Origin: an uncultured Sphingorhabdus sp.
GTDB taxonomy: Bacteria > Pseudomonadota > Alphaproteobacteria > Sphingomonadales > Sphingomonadaceae
Length of the DNA: 8,363 bases
Reading direction: 5' to 3'
Assembly (NCBI GenBank): GCA_937873665.1
Contig: CALMYW010000191.1
Location: forward strand, 1 to 8,363
This document shows positions 6,163-8,363 of this stretch, one piece after another. Positions within the stretch are counted from its first letter, which is position 1, and each line of letters opens with the position of its first letter. A program made the translations under genes and the position numbers. Below the pieces are notes generated by a model that saw nothing but the letters and a program-made list of their open reading frames with translations, did no database searches and was not told the DNA's origin.

Positions 6163-8235
6163 ATGTCCAGTACAATACCACGATTATTTTTACTCGCACT
6201 CCATGTCCTGCGCACTGAAGGGCTTTGGGTACTCTTGCAAAAGATTCGCCGTCGTATTCGCGCTGTGGCTTACCGACCACAAAAGCCCAAATATCTACAC
6301 ATGGAAATACCCTTTAGCCCCCTTAGCTTGCCGGATCCAGGCAATGCCCCTTCAGTATCCATTATCATCCCCACCTTTGGCAGAATCCTGTATACGCATT
6401 ATTGCTTAGCCGCCATATGCAATTGTGGCGACAAGACATCCTTTGAGGTCATCCTTATCGACGATGACCCTGGAAGCGACACAACTTATCGCCTGCAGGA
6501 TTATGGATATTTACGCATTGTGCGCAATGAGGAAAACCTCGGATTTGTACGATCATGCAACCGAGGTGCTTTGCTAGCGAAAGGTGATTATTTGGTCTTT
6601 TTAAATAACGATACCCAGGTCCAGCCTGGGTGGTTGGATGCCCTGTTATGGACTTTCGAGCATCAACCTGACGCGGGACTAGTGGGCAGTAGACTGATTT
6701 ATCCAGACGGACGTTTGCAGGAAGCCGGCGGGATCGTGTTCAGGGATGGCACAGCCTGGAATTACGGCCACCTCGATGATCCCTACCGACCTGAATATGG
6801 ATATTTGCGCGAGCCTGATTATGTGTCCGGAGCCGCATTGGCTATACCACGAGATCTATTTGAACAACTAGGCAGATTCGATCCCTGTTATGTACCAGGA
6901 TATTATGAGGATACCGATCTCGCCTTCCGCGTTCGTGCCGCTGGATATCGTATTTTCTATCAGCCCTGGTCTTGTGTATTGCATGTTGAAGGTGGAAGCG
7001 CCGGACGTGATGAGAATGCCCCGACGGGTATGAAGCGCTACCAGGAAATCAATAGACGCAAATTTTTTGATCGCTGGCAATCAGTGCTTGTGAATCATGG
7101 TGAAAGAGCTAAGGGTCTTGAACATCAAAAAGAGCGTTGGGTACGCCGGCGTGCCTTTGTCGTCGATATTTACCTACCAACCCCAGACAAGGAATCTGGG
7201 TCCTTGAGGTTAGTGAACCTGTTCGCGCTTTTACGAGAAATCGGGTTCAAGGTCACTTTTGCGGCAACAAACCTAGAGGCCCCAGAAAGTTATCTGGCCG
7301 ACTTACAAAAACAAGGGACAGAGGTCCTTTATCGGCCTTATGTTAAATCCATTTCTCGTCACTTGAAAGTTCGGGGGGGAGAATATGATTTGGTGATCCT
7401 GAGCCGAGCCGATGCTGCTGTGGAACTGATAGGTGAAGTCCGCCGCTACTGTCCTAATGCGCACATCGTATATGACACGGTAGATTTGCATTTTTTGCGT
7501 GAACAGAGACTAGCAAAACTGACAGGGGACGCCAGTACCCGCCGCCTAGCGGAATATCGGCAGCAAGAAGAACTTGGCCTGATTGCCCTTGCCGACAGCA
7601 CATTAGTAGTAAGTCCGGTCGAACGGGAACTACTTGCTCAATTGGCGCCCGGTGCGGATGTTCGCATCCTATCGAATATTCATCGCATTCCCGGACGACG
7701 GACTAATTTTACTGATCGGCGCAATATATTCTTTGTTGGGGCTTTCTCCCATCCCCCCAATGTGGATGCAGTATTATGGTTCAGCCGGGCTATTTTACCG
7801 CTAATACTAATTAAACTACCAGAATTGCAATTCTTCATTATCGGTGCAGATCCGCCAGCAGAGGTCCGTTCATTATCGTCCACTTCTATTCATGTTCTTG
7901 GTCATGTGCCTGATTTAATGCCATACCTTGAAGGCTGTCGCTTATCAGTTGCGCCTTTACGTTATGGCGCTGGTGTAAAAGGTAAAGTGAATCTAAGTTT
8001 AGCTCATGGGTTGCCTGTTGTTGGGACCAGCACGGCGGTAGAAGGTATGTTTTTAGAAGATGGTAAGTCGATATTTGTCGCGGACACTCCATCAGAATTT
8101 GCAGCAGCCGTGGCAAAAATTTACTTGGATTCCGATATCTGGGAGTGTCTTTCCATTGAAGGGATTAAGGTAATGGAGAAGTATTTTAGCTTTAACGCAG
8201 CTCGAAATGCGCTCTTCGATTTAGTAGGAAAGTGA
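6163..8235 (+). CDS. Two-domain glycosyltransferase (GT2 followed by GT4)
   Basis: A 690-residue protein with two catalytic-type domains. Residues 1-46 are a helical, basic lead (LLQKIRRRIR) like the linkers seen in multidomain polysaccharide glycosyltransferases. Residues about 64-300 are a GT2 domain: SVSIIIPTFGR (64-74), LIDDDPGSDT (98-107), the NND metal site (148-150) and GYYEDTDLAFRVRAAGY (247-262). Residues about 330-690 are a GT4-type GT-B domain: VVDIYLPTPDKESGS (333-347), FVGAFSHPPNVDAV (524-537), then PLRYGAGVKGKVNLSLAHG (598-616) and STAVEGM (623-629), the donor-binding region. Such fusions probably add two successive sugars during O-antigen or exopolysaccharide synthesis in the cytoplasm. 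No signal peptide or clear membrane segment is seen. ATG 6163 is the only ATG, GTG or TTG after the in-frame stop at 6127-6129. Its nearest Shine-Dalgarno-like GGAG (6140-6143) is 19 bases away, so ATG 6301 (M47) remains an alternative start. Sugar specificity cannot be read. Confidence 0.92.
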   Translation: MSSTIPRLFLLALHVLRTEGLWVLLQKIRRRIRAVAYRPQKPKYLHMEIPFSPLSLPDPGNAPSVSIIIPTFGRILYTHYCLAAICNCGDKTSFEVILIDDDPGSDTTYRLQDYGYLRIVRNEENLGFVRSCNRGALLAKGDYLVFLNNDTQVQPGWLDALLWTFEHQPDAGLVGSRLIYPDGRLQEAGGIVFRDGTAWNYGHLDDPYRPEYGYLREPDYVSGAALAIPRDLFEQLGRFDPCYVPGYYEDTDLAFRVRAAGYRIFYQPWSCVLHVEGGSAGRDENAPTGMKRYQEINRRKFFDRWQSVLVNHGERAKGLEHQKERWVRRRAFVVDIYLPTPDKESGSLRLVNLFALLREIGFKVTFAATNLEAPESYLADLQKQGTEVLYRPYVKSISRHLKVRGGEYDLVILSRADAAVELIGEVRRYCPNAHIVYDTVDLHFLREQRLAKLTGDASTRRLAEYRQQEELGLIALADSTLVVSPVERELLAQLAPGADVRILSNIHRIPGRRTNFTDRRNIFFVGAFSHPPNVDAVLWFSRAILPLILIKLPELQFFIIGADPPAEVRSLSSTSIHVLGHVPDLMPYLEGCRLSVAPLRYGAGVKGKVNLSLAHGLPVVGTSTAVEGMFLEDGKSIFVADTPSEFAAAVAKIYLDSDIWECLSIEGIKVMEKYFSFNAARNALFDLVGK

Positions 8236-8249
8236 AGGCTGGAAATCAT

Positions 8250-8265
8250 ATAAAACGCATTTTAT
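8250..8265 (+). terminator. A/T hairpin after the two-domain glycosyltransferase, weak terminator candidate
   Basis: ATAAAA and TTTTAT form a perfect 6-bp stem with a CGCA tetraloop, 15 bases after the stop codon. The stem has no GC pair and only a short T-rich tail follows, so termination is doubtful. Confidence 0.2.
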
Positions 8266-8306
8266 TTCAACTGCATCAATCTTGGTGAATTGACTAATTA
8301 AGTCGT

Positions 8307-8363
8307 TTACACAAAGTCATTATAACCATGGCGGCCAGCAAGGATTTGCGGTAAGGTTGCCTT
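8307..8363 (-). CDS. Possible 3' end of a minus-strand gene entering from the right edge
   Basis: On the minus strand the window edge opens into 18 codons ending in TAA at 8307-8309 and reading ATLPQILAGRHGYNDFV. The composition is protein-like and GC-richer than the adjacent tail. I do not recognise the family, and an open frame of this length is common by chance. If real, the gene would converge on the two-domain glycosyltransferase. Confidence 0.2.
   Translation of the reverse strand, partial: KATLPQILAGRHGYNDFV

Noticed and set aside
8328..8354. A short plus-strand frame starting ATG GCG GCC near the right edge.
   Set aside because: It ends at TAA after eight codons.

Overview
The window looks like a chromosomal segment of a proteobacterium of moderate GC content. 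The best clue is the large minus-strand flavin/iron-sulfur oxidoreductase, whose N-terminus and domain order match the roughly 1,300-residue DUF3683 proteins I know mainly from beta- and gammaproteobacteria. I cannot name a genus from this sequence alone.

Layout, left to right. (1) At 1-499 (+) is a small HicBA-type toxin-antitoxin operon, antitoxin first. The hicB antitoxin is intact. The overlapping hicA toxin frame is recognisable along its whole length but has a TAA stop at codon 21, before the conserved GSHH motif, so it appears to be a dead toxin. (2) 500-926 has no gene I can support: short open stretches interrupted by stops and a few small hairpins. (3) At 927-4889 (-) is one 1,320-residue protein carrying DUF3683, an FAD-binding domain, an FAD-linked oxidase C-terminal domain, two 4Fe-4S motifs and two CCG cysteine-rich domains. 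It is probably a membrane-associated 2-hydroxyacid dehydrogenase. (4) 4890-5030 is a divergent intergenic region with a good sigma70-like promoter facing left and two perfect short palindromes. (5) At 5031-5909 (+) is an AT-rich family 2 glycosyltransferase gene, ending in a plausible intrinsic terminator. (6) 5910-6162 is an AT-rich spacer without a gene. (7) At 6163-8235 (+) is a 690-residue two-domain glycosyltransferase, GT2 followed by GT4. (8) 8236-8363 is an AT-rich tail, possibly with the 3' end of a minus-strand gene entering from the right edge.

The three parts do not form one pathway. The two glycosyltransferases fit a surface polysaccharide (O-antigen or exopolysaccharide) locus that probably continues to the right. 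The oxidoreductase is a housekeeping-type gene at the edge of that locus. The hicBA relic is the kind of accessory gene often found at such boundaries. I see no CRISPR array, rRNA or tRNA gene, complete insertion sequence or clearly novel multi-gene system. The most notable observation is the nonsense-inactivated HicA beside an intact HicB.
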